In this document: one piece after another, positions 5,241-5,781 of the stretch
How positions within the stretch are numbered: position 1 is the stretch's first letter
Layout: the number at the start of each line of letters is the position of its first letter
From: Dyella_B sp966430775
GTDB lineage: Bacteria; Pseudomonadota; Gammaproteobacteria; Xanthomonadales; Rhodanobacteraceae
Direction: 5' to 3'
Assembly (NCBI GenBank): GCA_966430775.1
Contig: CBJMMB010000160.1
Location: 1 to 5,781, forward strand
Length of the DNA stretch: 5,781 nucleotides
Translations under genes and position numbers: made by a program
The notes under the pieces: model-generated
What the model was told of the DNA's origin: nothing
Database searches by the model: none
The model's input: the letters and a program-made list of their open reading frames with translations, nothing else

Positions 5241-5781
5241 TCAGCGCCCGTACGGATCGATGCGTACGATTTTCCCCTGCGCGTCGTGCTGCAGCTCCGT
5301 CATCTTCATGGAGCGCAGATGCGTAACGCCGCCGGATAGCATTGAGTCGTGATAGAACAGATACCACTTGCCGCCGAACTGGCAGATGGAGTGATGCGTG
5401 GTCCAGCCGACGACTTCGCTCAGGATCTGCCCTTGGTAGGTAAACGGCCCGTACGGATTATTACCCGTGGCATAGCAGATGAAATGCGTGTCGCCGGTGG
5501 AGTACGAGAAGTAGTACGTGCCTTGATGCTTGTGCACCCATGGCGCTTCGAAATAGCGGCGCGCATGATCGCCTGCGCGTAGCGGCGCTCCGCGTTCGTC
5601 GAGAATAACTACTTCACGCGGCGCTTCGGCGAACTGCCGCATGTCATCGCCGAGCCGCGCCACGCGTGCGCCCAGCGCAGGCTGGTCGGCGGCGGGTTCG
5701 TCGTGGTGTTCGGCATAGAGGTTGTTGCGATATTTCTGCAGCTGGCCGCCCCAGATGCCGCCGAAATACATGTAGTGGGCG
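5241..5781 (-). CDS. Glycoside hydrolase family 43 (subfamily 1-like), C-terminal part, 5' end outside window
   Basis: This is the C-terminal 180 residues of a GH43 five-bladed beta-propeller enzyme, which removes arabinofuranosyl or xylosyl units from plant hemicellulose. The frame is open to the right edge (AHY then MYFGGIWGGQ), so the ATG at 5771 is internal and the true start is outside. The FEAPWVHK block carries the probable general-acid glutamate (codon 5549-5547). Further blocks are YYFSYSTGDTHFICYAT, NPYGPFTYQG, the TTHHS histidines of the propeller centre, and QFGGKWYLFYHDSMLSGG followed by THLRSMKMTEL. This combination recalls the GH43_1 arabinofuranosidase/beta-xylosidase group. 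The general-base and pKa-modulating aspartates lie upstream, beyond the window. It shares the strand of the terpene genes, but a 300-base gap and no functional link argue against a common operon. Family is certain; substrate and secretion cannot be judged from this fragment. Confidence 0.93.
   Translation of the reverse strand, partial: AHYMYFGGIWGGQLQKYRNNLYAEHHDEPAADQPALGARVARLGDDMRQFAEAPREVVILDERGAPLRAGDHARRYFEAPWVHKHQGTYYFSYSTGDTHFICYATGNNPYGPFTYQGQILSEVVGWTTHHSICQFGGKWYLFYHDSMLSGGVTHLRSMKMTELQHDAQGKIVRIDPYGR

Noticed and set aside
1..5781. CRISPR array, tRNA, rRNA, riboswitch or insertion-sequence transposase
   Set aside because: I saw no spaced direct repeats, cloverleaf, rRNA motif, known riboswitch core or transposase motif on either strand.

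Overview
The window is GC-rich proteobacterial DNA. The most likely source is a gammaproteobacterium of the Xanthomonadales (Xanthomonadaceae or Rhodanobacteraceae). That guess rests on overall base composition, the DUF502 membrane protein, and two intergenic palindromic repeats of a kind I associate with that order. No ribosomal or marker gene is present, so the taxonomy is an inference.

Layout from left to right. At 1-462 (+) is the C-terminal third of a CotA/bilirubin-oxidase-type multicopper oxidase, cut by the left edge. It converges, with a 3-base gap between stop codons, on a DUF502 two-pass membrane protein at 466-1131 (-). Bases 1222-1332 hold a REP/BIME-like element with inverted GC-rich ends that touches the stop codon of the next gene. 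Bases 1333-4934 (-) form the core of the window, a three-gene set read right to left: a KshA/DAF-36-type Rieske oxygenase, a class I sesquiterpene synthase, and a cytochrome P450. A roughly 300-base gap with a REP-like palindrome follows. The right edge (5241-5781, -) carries the C-terminal part of a GH43 arabinofuranosidase/xylosidase, cut by the window end.

The core set is the main discovery. The cyclase matches, block for block, my memory of Streptomyces coelicolor epi-isozizaene synthase (EIZS, SCO5222), including the active-site aromatic residues. The P450 matches CYP170A1 (SCO5223), the enzyme that oxidises epi-isozizaene to albaflavenone. The two genes are coupled by a TAATG overlap with a strong Shine-Dalgarno sequence inside the cyclase gene. 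The neighbourhood therefore looks like an albaflavenone-type sesquiterpenoid cluster in a Gram-negative host, extended by a Rieske non-haem iron oxygenase that the two-gene Streptomyces locus lacks. Inferred flow: farnesyl diphosphate is cyclised to epi-isozizaene or a close tricyclic relative, which the P450 and the Rieske enzyme then oxidise. No prenyl-diphosphate synthase, ferredoxin or reductase gene is in the window, so precursor and electrons must come from elsewhere in the genome. The cyclase has one notable departure: its Asp-rich motif reads DDHHG, with glycine at the third acidic position.
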